Assembly: GCA_001465935.1 (NCBI GenBank) | Contig: LNKV01000009.1 | Coordinates: 620,001-684,000 of the forward strand | Reading direction: 5' to 3' | DNA: 64,000 nucleotides | From: Clarireedia homoeocarpa | Lineage: Eukaryota > Ascomycota > Leotiomycetes > Helotiales > Rutstroemiaceae | Part shown: in pieces, positions 23,247 to 36,208 of the stretch | Layout of the letters: every line of letters begins with the position of its first letter | Numbering within the stretch: the first letter of the stretch is position 1 | Program-made: the position numbers and the translations under genes | Notes under the pieces: model-generated | The model's input: only the letters and a program-made list of their open reading frames with translations | Told to the model about the DNA's origin: nothing | Databases searched by the model: none

Positions 23247-24856
23247 TCATGGCTGTATCTGAAGCGCAATTTGATCGAGCCATCGTTTTAGGTCGGCAAG
23301 TATTCGCTCACCAATCAACCTATCGCAGACACAATCCTGCCAACTGACACCAATACAAAGTTGACCACCAGCCGCAGTCATAGGTGAGATCATCATCGCA
23401 GCCGCTGTGCTTTCCGCACTCAAAGCAAACTGTGCTCGGTGAACAACCCAACTGTCTTCTGGTGATGAGCATTGCTCAGCGCTTGGCCTTCCATCCATAA
23501 CACCCACACCGGTAACCCACCATGAAAATTGACGTGGCCTCTTTGCCGTATTAATCATTTGCTTTCGCCAGTCTCCTACAAACTTCATTGCTCCGACGGG
23601 ATCGTTCTTCAATCCTCGCTCAATCTTCCGTTTGATATCGCGCCGCACCTTGGCACCTACTGACCAGACTAATTGCAAAAGCTCATCGGGCAAGAGATGA
23701 CCTTCGTCAGTGGACCCTTTGGGTATGATTTTGGACCGAAGCCCAGACACAATGGTACTGTCAAATCCATGCGAAAGAATGGTGACGTAGTTTCCCATAG
23801 TTTTCTCCGGCTGGAATGAAGGGTAACTAGGAGGATTGGTAGACATGAAGCGTCGCATATCTACAGTTGTCCCACTCTCAAAAGCAGGTTGAACCTCCTC
23901 GCTTATCAATGAAGAAAGTGAGACAAGCGCAAGCCCATGGAGAAGGCCGGTAAGGGTGGTTTTGTGTCGTCTACAGGCGACGAGAACTTTGCCGAATGCA
24001 TCGCTCTCCATGGTGAAGGCACGAAATTGTGTCTTGTATGGGGATATCTGAAAAGGCGCCCATCTCGCTAGGCTCGGTCTGGTCCAAACTAATGATGCAG
24101 GTCCAAACTCTTCCCAGGCCATTCTAGCTACAAAAAGTGGGTCTACAGGAAGTTTGCACACTTCTTCGATCGCTGGTGGAAGATTTGAAGTCTTAGGAAG
24201 CTCAATAACACGAGAGATGGTATTTTCTTGGCCGTTATGATCTTTTTGCATTTGCGCGTTGAGGCTCTGACATATATCCGTCTGAAATATCTTGCCACTT
24301 ATGCCGTCAGCATGTGGGTGGTTCCAAGTAAAGTTTATCTCTAGCAGATTCGTCGATTCCTGGTACATGAAGACTATTCTCCATCCCGGTCGCCTCTCAA
24401 GATCGGAAAACGTGCCATCAACTTCAGTTACAGTGAGTTCCTGTGACATCTTGTCAAAGCTCATCGAAGCATCTAAGAACTGCCAAGTGACGTGCTCATG
24501 TAGATTGAGACGTTCCAATTGAACCCATCTAGGTTTTTTGGACTCAGCATCGATTATACCAACATGCAAAGTGGGATGTTTTAGAACAACATCGATGATG
24601 GCAGCTTCCATAACTCTCATGAGATGGGGTTTGGATTCCGGACCTGCAAGTCTTGGGGGTATCGAATAGCGGCAGGCTATTGAAGTACCACGATATTGGT
24701 CGAGAGTGTACATGGCTAATTGGTAAGCTTCACTGCGATTGTTAGCTCAGTATATTTTCTTCTTTTGAGGCGATGTTGCACTGACTTGTTACCGAGTTTG
24801 CGTAGAACAGTAGGCATCGCTCCGCTGGCTGTCGACATATTCCGCGAATCACTCAT
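23247..24856 (-). CDS. Alcohol acetyltransferase-like protein (AATase/Atf family)
   Basis: BAHD-like acyl-CoA acyltransferase predicted to acetylate an alcohol or other hydroxyl acceptor. Two exons, 24856-24793 and 24715-23247, joined by a GT-AG intron (24792-24716), give 510 aa. I added the first exon because it supplies the family-typical opening PTVLRKL just before MYTLDQYR. The catalytic HxxxDG motif is HPHADG (about 154-159), inside a beta strand ending NFTWNH. A second conserved region, GTTVDMRRF, and the C-terminal GVSWQD stretch fit the AATase fold. Length is normal and no lesion is visible. Substrate unknown; no biosynthetic partner is adjacent. Confidence 0.82.
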
Positions 24857-25945
24857 TGCGATGAAGCTCAATTTCAAATATTTGATGGGCGTTTACAGTC
24901 CATAAGAACTCAATTACGGTCCGTAATTTGCCAATGTGCTAGCGGGGGGCCGTAAACTTGCTTGTAATCTGTTCTATTGTTCGTACGAAGGAGGGAAAGT
25001 GACAACTGAAGCAACCACGTGGGAGATGGGCGAAGCGGGCACTGAAAGATATAACTATATATATGGCAGCAAACGATAGATTAAAAGTGGAAAATTGACG
25101 TAAAAGTCGGATACCTCGTATTCTACCGAATAAGCATGCAGATCCCGTAGGCGCTGGGACGACCCATGGGATAGAGATTGATCTGCACAGCTTGACCACT
25201 AGCCCATGCTTCAAAACGATTGCTCCCAGGGGTGGATTATGGGAAAGTTGTAGACTACAACTGTGGGAGAAAACGCGAAGAGTATCGTTTAACATTGATT
25301 GAGAAGCGCACAGATTCGATATGGTCTTCTTGTGACTGGGAAGAAATCTCACTGGAGAACTAGACTTCCACTTCTCAACACTTCTACCGCCGAGTCCGGA
25401 ATGGGATTTTCCCAGCTTCAAGGTGGTAACTTGGGATCATCGAGCGAAAGGTGGCCCAAGAACTTCCGGGACAGCAAGGAGAACACAGCACATAAATGCA
25501 GATCGTGCGAAATTGCTGCTTCAGCCACAGTTTGAAGACTTCCATCACGCTGGACTTCCGCGTCTTGGTAAGGTTCAATGAAACAGCGTGGTCTCCTCCT
25601 CCCTTTCCCCAGCGTTCTAAGCCACTGCAGCCTAGGAATACTTCAAACAGTACAACTCAAGGGAGCTACTTCGTATAATTATTGGTATTCTCGGTAGGAA
25701 GAGTCCTTTTCAATCTGTCAGACTATGATCAAACATGTACTATCTTTCTAACGCCACTATACACAACCCGTGGTATCTCCAATCCACTAAACGCCTTTGA
25801 ATATTATTGTACTAGATTGTATCGTTACCATATAGCCACATTCGATGTGTGACGAATCATCATAATTTGTTTCGCTGGCCAAAAGCCTTCCCACGTTTCC
25901 AAAACATGGGGTGCCGAGAGTGTCCACCTCTTTTTTGACTTCACC
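24857..25945. other. Intergenic, no gene seen
   Basis: About 1.1 kb forming the acetyltransferase promoter and the SPT8 3' flank. Short ORFs on both strands (24939-25421 minus, 25299-25535 plus) overlap each other and carry no motif. Confidence 0.5.
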
Positions 25946-28036
25946 TTATGATGGAATGTTAATCTCATATCCTATCAGAACTTCAGTGTTGCTGCCTTCC
26001 CAACCTCTATTTCCTGCTGCTGACAGCATGTACTTGCAGGTCGGGTCGACGTGCAGTGCAGATATGACACCAGCTCGAGGGGGGCCGGGAACAATGAGAA
26101 ATGGTACAGTCGAATGCGATTTAGTTACAGGTTGCTTAAGATCGTACAGACGCAAAATATCGTGGGATGCACTAGAGGAATTGTTAGTTGAGGGTCTTGA
26201 ATTTAGGTGATTACACATACCATATCAAATGTCGGCCATTGGGCATGGCCCGCATAGCACTAACCGCACCACTTCCATTCGGGAACTTGAACGTCCTTTC
26301 CGGCTGCTTAAGGCCTTTATGCAAGCTATATTCTTCAACTGTCCCATTCCTGCGGCCTGCATAGATATAGTTCCCGTCAGGAGACCAGCAAGCAGCCATA
26401 CACCATGGAGGTACTCCAGTCCGAGGCAGCATTCGCGCGATTGGGTTGGGTTGCCGTCGATCCCATACTCGAAGACTTCCGTTGATAGATGCGGCAAGAA
26501 ATGTAGAATCGGAGTTCGCTGCAGCATCTTGAGTCTCCGGCTCCTTCGGTTCCAATATTTCATCGGAGTGAGGGAGGCCATTGATTGTGTTTGAGTCATC
26601 ACCAGGAAGATTGTCTGGGAACATGGAAGGCTCCTCCGCTGCCGGTAGAGGTGGTGCATCCATCATAGTCAGATCCTCCCGTGATCCCGGACGATCATCC
26701 ATGCCCATCTCTATAGCTTTTGAGAATTCGTCTTCGTCATCGCCAAAGTTTCCCCCGGAAGGTGCTCCCAGCCCATCGGTGTCTCCAAACAGTGAATCAG
26801 TCCCGCCACCGAACAGAGAATCTGCAGGCGACCCAGGGGCATCTTCATTCGCAGTGTCTCCATTTGTTCCATTTGCTGTCCCATTAAGCCCACCAGAAGA
26901 ACCATTTAGAAGAGGTTTGTCGCCATTGTTGCTGGAAAATGTTCCATTCTGCGGAGTTGGTTCGCCTGATTCTTCTGGCACTGGTAAAGTCGAAGCAGGC
27001 CGTATTTCAATCGCTGAGATCTGACCACCATTGTCCTCAAATGAGCGTTTCACTTGCCCGTTGTTCAAATCCCAATCCAATATCTTTTTGTCCCAGCTTC
27101 CCGACAACACCGACTTCTCATCCCGGGCAAGAGTTAGAACCGAGACAGCCGAAGTATGTTTGGAAAGTGCAGCAATTCGTTTTCCCTCATCATGGCGTAC
27201 TGATTGTAGATTGATACTTCCTGATTCAAGTCCTGACAGCATCCACAAAGCTTCAGATTGCACAGCAAGCGAATATACCGGTGATAAAGGGTGCTCCTCA
27301 CCAGGCGCACCTTTGATGATCGGCTCTTCATTATCCCAGTAGCTCATAAGCACACCTGCTTTTACAACACTATCGACGAAGGGATGTCGCTGAGCCACTG
27401 TCAACAGCGTCTTGCCATTTACCGTAGCAACACCATCATATTTTCTTATGAAACAGTCCGAGCCTCCAGTAAACCAATACCGCATATCAGGAGTTGCTGT
27501 TATCGCGTTGATTGATGTGCTTTGCGGAGCAGCTATGGTTGGCACGATATCGTAAGTGGAGGCATTGAGGGCTTCGGGCCGAACCTCAAACTTCAGTCTT
27601 GGTGATGATAACGGCGCTGTTATGTGTAGGGGCGAGGCTGACGTCCTTGTTAGAGTCGGATTTGGATGTGAAGTAGGGCCAACGCCATTTGTCTGTCCCA
27701 ATAACGGTGTGTCTGTAGAGCTCGCGTTTGTCATGGGTAAACTTGGTCTTCTCGCCTGCGAAGGAGAGTCGTCATCCCCCTCCCCATCGTCCTGGTCGTC
27801 GTCTCCATTGTCGTCGTCATTGTCGTCATCATCGACGTCTCCTTCCCCATCTCCATCCATATCGCCATCTCCGTCTCCGTCATTATCGAGGTCATCTGCA
27901 TCTTCCATCAATTCATCCTGTTCGTTGTCGGAACTCGCATTCGACCCTGTGGATGTGAATGTCAGCTATAATACAATAATACGGAGCACAAAACTCAATC
28001 ACCATGATCATCATCGTCCAGCGCGAAGTCAACCAT
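25946..28036 (-). CDS. spt8: SAGA complex subunit Spt8 (WD40 protein)
   Basis: Subunit of the SAGA co-activator that helps recruit TBP to promoters; nuclear. Exons are 28036-28003, 27946-26221 and 26171-25946, giving 661 aa. The 34-nt first exon encodes MVDFALDDDDH and joins in phase to an acidic stretch. An extremely acidic Asp/Gly region (about residues 27-65) is followed by WD40 repeats; recognisable blade endings are YWFTGGSDCFIRKYD, VLSGSWDKKILDWD, ASINGSLRVWD and YAGRRNGTVEEYS. A long Asn/Gly/Ser-rich insert with a repeated SLFG motif splits the propeller, as in other fungal Spt8 proteins. The last exon completes the final blade (ASHDILRLYDL). Donor of intron 1 (GTGATT) is weak, so the exact first exon is less certain. 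Confidence 0.9.
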
Positions 28037-29424
28037 ATTTCTATTCTACGATGACCTCATCAGATAACCACTCTGCGCATTTGGCGATCGAGAGATTTGT
28101 GTTGCAAATTGTCAAGCTTCGCGGGGTGCGCAAGGCTAGGTGCTTCTTAAGGTTGTTCGTTCAGTTATTCCGAATTGAGAGCTTTGATAGGCTCGTAATC
28201 AATCTCACTCGGGTAAGCGGCCGCATCACATGTATGGTCATCAACAAATCCAAGCGCAGTTCCATCGGCTCTTCTCGTCTATTCAAGCGTAACGGCACAT
28301 CCTAGTCACTTAGTTATCAGTCACCAGTAATACTGTAGTACACCTAAGTTAGCCGAATTATCCACATGGAATTTTCGCGAACGGCCGCGGTAGAACTAGG
28401 CGACACGCGGTGGACGTACAAATGCACGCGCGTCTGAGCGATGTAAGAGATATCCCAACCGACGATGCATTGCGGCTCGAGTTCTTACTGCACTTCCTGT
28501 GGCCAATTTGGAGATGGCTCGTATCGACACCTCGGAAAGTGCATAATCAAAATCGAGAAGATAATCTGGAGGCTCCTCTCTACTACCAAAAAGCGAAGAA
28601 GTGACGGAATAATGCAAGAATCCGAGATGAGAGAATGCTCGCCTGCTGCGGCCACACGATTCCAAGCACGGATTCGTTTTTCTTTTTAAATTAAAGCCTT
28701 GCACCTTTTACTTTGACTGTGAATAATTATCTCTTTTCACTATTGGGATATACGGTCACATGGCTGATTTCCAGCTGGAAAGTCAAGTGCCCATTGCTGG
28801 TCCCGTAGCGTGGGCAGGAACGCTCTCGGCAAATAAAGTGAATTTACTTTAGGGCAGCGGCCTTAGAAGGTCTTCTTGTTGGTAGAAAAGCCTCTGTGCT
28901 TCTTCGGATCAATTTCTATTCCATCCTCGCGACATTCGTCTTGTTTATTTGTTTGTTTATTTGTTTGTTTGTCCGTTTGCTTGTCGAGCTGCCAACAACA
29001 GCTTTGAATTTGTTCGCGTCGCAGGGAAAGCAACCTTGAAAGCATCCGATTTACTTGGTATTCACAGAGCTGTACGTGAAACCATCATTTGCTCCCATCT
29101 TCGATATACTAAGGATAGTTGCAGTGACAGAGCGATAATTCTTCGGTTCATTGCGCTTCAACCTCTGCGCGGAAGACCATCTCAGTCATTTTCATCAGCC
29201 ATTGGTGTTTGATGTTGGTCGCATTTCACCTTTGATGCAGATAACTCATAATTCCATCTTCTGCTAGGTCGGTCGATTCGTTTTGGAAGTTTCAACCCAG
29301 TGGCCGGCGCTGGTCTTCAAGAACGGCTCATCCCACACATTTCCACTTTCAGCGACAGTCATTGCCTATGACCGAAAGCGAAAATATTGCCGTCACCGAA
29401 TAAGAAAAGCAATCGATTGTTGTC
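28037..29424. promoter_or_regulatory. Shared promoter region between spt8 and the helicase
   Basis: A 1.39 kb interval between two divergent start codons. It includes a GTTT/ATTT microsatellite at 28938-28975 and several short ORFs without motifs. The frame at 28465-28689 contains scattered cysteines but no credible gene structure. I cannot point to specific factor-binding sites. Confidence 0.5.
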
Positions 29425-32400
29425 ATGGCTTACAATTCTGCCGCATCTCAAGTCATACGAGAGCATGTCAAGAAGACCTACGCCAATATCAACTTCCGTG
29501 AGGGCTGGAGAAATCTACCCGAAATACCTACAGGGGAAGAGATACTCCAAGATATATCCTGGCAGGATATGAATGCCCCGGAAGAGCCTCTAGACTACCA
29601 GAAATCACCAGAATTTGATCCACGCTTGCCTCACAACAAGATCGACGGCTCTTGGTCGTCTAAAGAGGAATACCTAGGATTTCACTATCAGATTCTACGT
29701 GAAGATGCAGTTGCACCTCTTCGACAAAGTGTGGCAGCTTTCAAAAGAGATGTGGATATGGACGATACCCAAGACACGTGTATTTATACTGATGTATGTG
29801 ATATTTGAGTCTTAAAATTATATTTATTAAACTTTCACAGGTTCATTTTGTAGGACTGTTCTTCACTTTTTTGGGACCAGCATTCCGGATTGAATTCTCC
29901 ACCGACAGAGCTCGTAAACAAATCCGATGGGAGCAGTCCAGTCGACTCACGCCAGGTAGCATAGTTGCACTAAGTCCCTCTAACGATATGTTTCGCTCTA
30001 TTTGCAAAGTTGGCATCGTCGCAACGCGGCCTATCGAAGGGGGATTGGATCGCAACCCACCTATGATTGACATATTTTGGGGTGACGTGGAAGATGCCAC
30101 ATTGAATCCCACCGAATGTTAGTATAAAACTCCCTTCCTGCTTCAGCTGCTGATGCTCTGCGTAGCGTACGTAATGATACAGTCTCGGCTGGGACTTTTC
30201 GAAGCTTATCGTCATGTACTTGTAGCGTTGCAAAAGTTGGCTACTGAGAATTCGTATGTAGCCTTTGTATTCCATGTGTGAGTCTGAAGGATGCTAGTGC
30301 TGATAAATGTAGATCTTATCTCCAGAAATACTTGGTTCACATGAATAAGGAGATTTCCGCGCCCAACACTCTGAAAGAAAGACCTCACCTTGACCTTCGG
30401 TCTATCGCCAGACTGGATCCTGATGAGCCGCTTAGCCGCGACGAAGATGAAGAACTCTGTGACTACAATGTTTTAGAGAAATTTCCATCTCTTCCCAAAT
30501 CAGGAATGGATGAGTCTCAACTTGCAGCTTGTGAACGTATGATCACTAAGAGCTTAGCCATAGTACAGGTGAGTTCGGCTCTCTATGCACGGCATCTTCA
30601 AAATCTCATTTTACTCTTCCTCGACGAGCTCGTGTACTATTACTGGCTGACAATCAACAGGGTCCTCCGGGCACTGGTAAAACCTTCACTTCTGTTCAGG
30701 CGCTGAAGGCAATTTTACATAATATGAGAACGTGGGATACCCCAATCATCATCGCTGCGCAGACAAATCATGCACTTGACCAATTACTTGTTCATATCTC
30801 GAACTTTGAGCTCAAGTTCGCACGACTAGGCTCAAGGTACGACAAGAGTAAACGTATGATCGCAGAGCGCACATTGTATGAACTTCGGGTAGGGGCTAAG
30901 CAAGAAAGGGTGGGAGTTTATGACAGCGGCGTCGGCAGGGCCTGCAAATTACATAATGCCCTTGTTCATAGCATCTTGGAATTGCTTAAGCCCATTACCG
31001 ATTATGAAATTCTACCAGCAAAAATTCTACTGGAAGCTGGGGTAATCAGTCAAGTCCATTATGATTCATTTTTTGAACCTGGTTGGTCAAGCTCAGAAAA
31101 TACAGACGATGTAGACTTCGATCCTCTAGTATCATGTGGGTACCACCGCAGAAAGTCCAAAAGAATTTCTCATTCATACTAACTGCTAGTTAGGGCTTGG
31201 CTCTGGACAAACAATCCGTATGCCAAGGGCTCCAGCTATCGACACAAGCCTCGAGATTGAAGATCCGGACCAGGAATTCGAAGAATTACAAGAAGCAGAA
31301 CTCGAGGGCCAATCAAAGGACGACATGGATGGCTTATATGGAACGTGGAAAGCATTTAGGCGTGGGCTTACGGGCCGTGTTGCTGCTGGTCGTCGCAATA
31401 CTGGCAAGCGTGATCCGCAAAGGATTCTGGCCAAAAATGAGAGTCTATTCGATATTTCTGAGGATTCCAGAGGAGCCACATATCGCTACTGGGAGACGAT
31501 ATATTACGCTCAGCTTTCTCGAAAACTTGTTGTCAAATTACGAGAGTACCAGGAATCTACGGAGCAAATAAAAATGTGTAAGGTTAGTCAAAATCAGTTT
31601 GCACCTAGCCGTATTCAATATTAATGAGTATAGTGGGAACGTGATACGAAACTCATCAATCGTCTAGGGATTAAAGTCATCGGCTGTACAACTACCGGAT
31701 TGTCTAAGTACCGTGGGCTTTTGGCGGCTCTGAGCCCAAGTGTACTTCTCATTGAAGAAGCAGCCGAAACTCTTGAGGCCAACGTTGCGGCAAGTATCGT
31801 GCCAACCATTGATCAACTGATACTCGTTGGTGATCATCGCCAGTTGCAAGCGAACACCACACTCGATCGGTTCGAAGTCCACCCATACTATATGGCGATC
31901 TCTCTGTTCGAGAAACTGGTCAACAATGGTATAGAGTACACGATGTTGAATAAGCAACGCCGTATGATACCGGAGATTCGTGAACTTCTATGCCTCGAAC
32001 CAAACCCATTTTATTCTGACTTGCACGACCATCCATCGGTTTTAGATCGCACGGTAAACCGTCAACCCATTCCAGGCATGGGCGGTGTCGATACATTCTT
32101 CTTCCGACACAGTTGGGAGGAACGCAAAGACGTGAATAAGAGTTGCTATAATCAGTTAGAGGCGGAGATGATTGCTGGGTTCTACAACTATCTTATCGTC
32201 AACGGCATGGATCCGACAAAAGTTACGGTGTTGACGGTACGTAATCCACCAGCATTCCAGTTAACATATCATGCTAATTATATCCCAGTTCTACAATGGA
32301 CAGCGCAAGATACTTCTGAAGGAGCTCAAAAAACGAGTGACGAGTTGCGCTACGAATTTCAAAGTATTTACTGTGGATGCTTACCAAGGGGAGGAGAATG

Positions 32401-33422
32401 AGGTTATTCTCCTATCCCTCGTTAGAAGCAACGCATTCAATAACGTGGGGTTTCTGCGGAGTAAAAATCGCACAGTGGTTGCACTATCTCGAGCCCAGCG
32501 TGGCCTTTACTTTTTTGGTAATGCCATCACAATTTGCGGCGAGGAAGGACAGCCAGGTAGTGAACGGGCAAGAGAAGCTCTCTGGCTTCCAATCCTGACA
32601 CATTTGATGGACGAGGGAAAATATGCATCACATTTTCCACTCGTATGTACTAATCATAATTATCTTACCTATGTCACGGAGCCTGAACATTGGGCCGAAC
32701 TCAGCGGCGGTTGCCACACTGAGTGCGGCGGTACCTTGGCTTGTGGTCATCGATGTCCTCACAAGTGTCACCCAATTGAACACGATCGTATTATCTGTCG
32801 GGAGCCTTGCTCAAAAACACTCGGTTGCGGTCATAAATGTAGCAGCTTTTGCGGGAAACCGTGCCGATGTGATGAATGCAGGCGAATCATAGCTAGGCTA
32901 GACGAGATCCGGCTTGACGATCAGTCCATATCGACGACTCGCAAGAATCTTGAGGCTGTGCCCTCTACGTATGTTACTCCTCCAGAATCTCCGTCGAAAA
33001 CAGCAAGATCCTCGCCAAGCAAAGCGGATAGAGAAAAGGGTCCTGCTGCATGGAAGAACTTCGATGCCATTCGATCTGATAAATTCATTGACAAGGCTCG
33101 AGTCGAAAGGGAGTTGAAGGAAAAATTGAACTCAAAGGATATGGTGTACAAAGAAATCTATTACCACATCGATCAAGTTGACGGCAAAAGAGTACGGGAT
33201 CCGTTAGGGCCAGTCCGCCAAACTATCCCTCGTGTGACTATGAGTACAGAGGCTTGCGCCGAGGTCGTCCCTGCTAGCACCTCGAATTTGGTTGATGGTC
33301 AGTTGATAGCTATCAGCGACAAGTCAGAGCTCGAACCGGCCGTCAGTTCCTCCCCTCTTCCTGCTCCTGTGCCGACTCTTCAATTCACGGATGGCGAACT
33401 TGACTTTTTGGAGAGAATATAG
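29425..33422 (+). CDS. NFX1-type zinc-finger SF1 helicase (Hrr1/SAD-3/ZNFX1-like)
   Basis: Upf1-like RNA helicase of the type linked to RNA-directed RNA polymerase and small-RNA silencing (S. pombe Hrr1, Neurospora SAD-3). Eight exons: 29425-29793, 29841-30117, 30166-30253, 30313-30568, 30661-31135, 31194-31582, 31634-32236 and 32289-33422, all GT-AG and in phase, giving 1196 aa. Motifs are Walker A GPPGTGKT (331-338, directly after an intron), AQTNHALDQLL, motif II LLIEEAAE, motif III VGDHRQLQ, motif V VDAYQGEENE and motif VI VALSRAQRG. Cys-rich NFX1 fingers follow (about 964-1016: CGGTLACGHRCPHKCH, LGCGHKCSSFCGKPC). The tail is low-complexity. The exon 2-3 and 3-4 junctions are the least certain. 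The catalytic core is intact. Confidence 0.9.
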
Positions 33423-34023
33423 TAGAGCGTTATGTCTCATTTCATCCCAATCCCAAGGTCCTGCGGGTAGCAAATGCAAGATACTTTTCTTGTACAATAT
33501 CTCCAGCTGTTTCTAGACGCAGATACACATTACCGGTTATTTGAAGAGTTTTTAGAGTTCGTACTTGCACATTAGAAGAATGAGAAAGAAAGGATATTTA
33601 TGGGCTTGTGGTTTCATAGCTAGAGGTAAGCTTGAGAGAAAATCTGAGGTTTGCTTGATCGCAGTTAGCACAGCACTTTTTATGCTAGCTGAAAGACGAG
33701 TATCCCATGAAAATATACACACTGAGGTTTTGCATTGTGTTCAAAGTTGTTCGAATCTTGACATCCATATACATTGGGGTGTTTCCCTTGTCTTTTGGCG
33801 TTGGGCTTTATGGTATCATAAATATTACAATCAATCAACCATGCACCCTCTCCACCCTCTCAGCTCTGCACCAAACCCCAGAAACATACCGCCGAAAATT
33901 GCTAATCCCACACTACCCCGCTATACAGTTAATCATTTTATTCTTAATGTAAGAAAGCCAAATCCCCAATACCATCTCCGACCTCCAGCACGCGCTCCAA
34001 AGCCGCATCTCCTTCCTTTTTGC
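33423..34023. other. Intergenic between convergent genes
   Basis: 600 bp between the 3' ends of the helicase and the aspartyl-protease-like gene. The long plus-strand frame beginning at 33565 runs into the antisense of the latter and is a shadow. Confidence 0.55.
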
Positions 34024-35531
34024 TCATCCCCCATACTCCCCCCTCACTCCCACTTGTCCACCCTTCACCTTCCCAAACCTTACCACCCCCTCCCCCGCAT
34101 CAACAACCGTAACCCAGTTCCTCAAAAACCCACTCCCAAGAATCACCACACTCTCCTCCACTTCTCCCTCTGCCTCTTCTCTGCCATGCCCATACTCATT
34201 CTCCATAAACAGCGAAACACATCTCCGACCCCCAATATCCTCCCGATCGACCTCAAACGTGTACTCCCACGGCGAGAGCTCGAATGCATGGGCGCCGAGC
34301 CGCAGCATTATGGAGGGCAGTGATGAGCGCTGGGGACACGGGATCGAGGGCGGTGTGTCGTGGGAGAGGTACGTCATGTTGAGGTAGGTGTGCAGGGAGA
34401 GGAGGAGCTCTGCGGGGAGGGATATTCCGGGGAATGTGGTGCTGAGGATAGCGGTTGAGGGGAGGGGGGTGTGGGGTTGGGAGTGGGAGAGAGAGAAGGA
34501 GGTTAGTGGAATGCGGTATTGATTTGATTGGGGCTTAGAATAAGAAGATGAGGAGGAGGAGGAGGAGGAGAAGGAGGATGAAGGCTTAATAAGCGGAACT
34601 GTCTTCAGTGCCCCTTGATACAATGTGTCGTCGACAGAGCCAAAAGTCAAAGATCCCAACTCCTCATCCCCGCGCGGAAGTCTAAGCGTAAATATGGGAG
34701 ACGGAATAAGATCTTTTGCAATCATATTCAAAAACGGATTCGCAATGGAACCCGCAGAATGAGACAGCAATCCCAAAAGCCCATCCCACTCCAGATTCCC
34801 CCAATCTGGATCCGTGAAGCGGGAAATAGAATCCACAGCTCCGAATTGCTGTTTTGGGATCGAGAGTCCAGCAAGGGTGATGGTGTCGGTGGTGAGATTG
34901 CCGAATGCGGAACAGAAATCGTAGTCCCTTTCGAAGACGCTTTTGCTCGAGATGTGCGTGCTGGACTGGCTGGCGTTGTAAAGGTGGTGGGAGGTGGTGC
35001 ATGTGGTGGTGCAGGAGGTGGAGGGGATGAACATTTCGCTGTCAGAGATGGAGAGGAGACTGCGGATTTTTTGCTTATTGCTCCCGATCCGTATATCGGT
35101 GATGTAGAGGAGTTCGTTCCAGTCCTGCGTTTTGAATTAACACAGTTGTTGCATGGGGTCTTCTTAGAGGGGGTACTTACCCATATCGGTACACCTGTAC
35201 CGTGTCTTTCCCTTCCATCATCTATTCTTCCATCGCGCAACGCTTCGAGATACCACTGATCGTTTTCAACTACTCCTACTGGTCCGCTCAACTTCTTTTG
35301 GCTGCCCCGACGCCTTCGAGAAGCTGCTGCGCGGTCTTTTTTGGCGGTGCTTCTTCGGTGGCTGTTTGTTCTCGCCCTTGCAATTCGGTCTTCTCTTACA
35401 GCGTCTCGTCTTGATCGCGCGTACTCGGAGTTTCGCGCGACGGAGTAGATCTCGGTGGTGAATGTCTCCGTCTGCGTTGATACCGCTGCACATGCCGCGC
35501 ACGTGATTAATCCGAAGCCGATGAACTTCAT
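34024..35531 (-). CDS. Secreted pepsin-fold protein lacking both catalytic aspartates
   Basis: Two exons, 35531-35181 and 35124-34024, joined in phase, give 483 aa. A signal peptide (MKFIGFGLITCAACA) and a basic propeptide-like region (many Arg/Lys, residues 30-85) are followed by an A1-family body. Recognisable features are YITDIRIGSNKQKI, FIPSTSC, GLLGLLSHS, FTLRLPRG-GSLTFGSVD and a C-terminal ILGSGFLRNWVTVVD. The first active-site triad (DTG before SxxxWVPS) reads SIS in LLSISDSEMFIPS. The second (DTGT before LP) reads STTF in AILSTTFPGISLP. So both Asp are replaced by Ser. A Ser-rich insert (about 13 consecutive or near-consecutive Ser) sits mid-protein. The reading frame is intact, so this looks like a maintained pseudo-enzyme, perhaps a binding protein or inhibitor; that role is inference. 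Confidence 0.8.
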
Positions 35532-36208
35532 TTTATAATTTCTTTCAGTCGATGTGAGTAGGGATGTTAAGATATGAGCAAGAAGATGGCATGTATGTAT
35601 GTATGCATATACGTCGTCCAGCTGAAGAAAAGAATGATTCGGCTCCCAATTCGTGAATCAGCTGTATAAAGAACTACAGAAGACGGAATATCAATGAATC
35701 ACCAAACGAATGAATCACAAGAATCGACAATAAAAATGGGACAATCAGGCTAGATATAAAAGAAACGGTAAATGGCCGTCGAATAATAAGCATTGCGTGC
35801 CTAAATCCTACTACACAAGCCCATAGTATATTTCTGGAGTTCATCGCGCCCAGAACCTTGCGTGATATTGTTGTTGGTGCTGCGCCACGACGCCTTGCGT
35901 ATTGATGGGATGACATGGGGGCGCCGGAACATGAGAAACAAATTCTAATTCCCTTTGCGACAAGAACACAATATACCACCAACTAGTTAACGTGATTATT
36001 TGTGTTTAAGACTGTGAGTGAGACCTTTAAAATATTGCGACACCGAGGCGCTGGAACCCTTGCGGGCGGTATCCAGCCCCCGCGTTTAGCTTAGTCGTGC
36101 TTGAATTCCTATTGAGTGTAGTTCTACTCCTTTACTGATTGTAACGAACTCAAAGAATGGGGTAAGCCCTTGAGGAGCTTCTTTTCATACTACGTTATGT
36201 TATTGAGT
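35532..36208. other. Intergenic, promoter of the pepsin-like gene
   Basis: About 680 bp. Includes a short (GTAT)n stretch near 35591-35605. A 102-codon minus-strand frame (35982-35674) ends in a hydrophobic stretch but shows no family motif. Confidence 0.5.

Noticed and set aside
22790..23291. Long repetitive ORFs on both strands (LLLGRDVVAWKGCC-like and SKQQHPFQATT-like)
   Set aside because: They are translations of the 19-bp minisatellite; a 19-bp unit leaves every frame open. No start context, domain or splice structure.
27556..28305. 249-codon plus-strand ORF
   Set aside because: Antisense of the acidic low-complexity region of spt8, continuing into the shared promoter; no motif.
28465..28689. 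Possible fourth cysteine-rich small protein
   Set aside because: Cysteine spacing does not match the CCxC ... CxxC-x-H core, and there is no start context.
33565..34323. 252-codon plus-strand ORF rich in Pro/His/Leu
   Set aside because: Its second half is antisense to the pepsin-like gene, which has a signal peptide, a correct intron and family landmarks.
34728..35259. Other frames over the pepsin-like gene
   Set aside because: Shadows; only the spliced minus-strand model has family homology.
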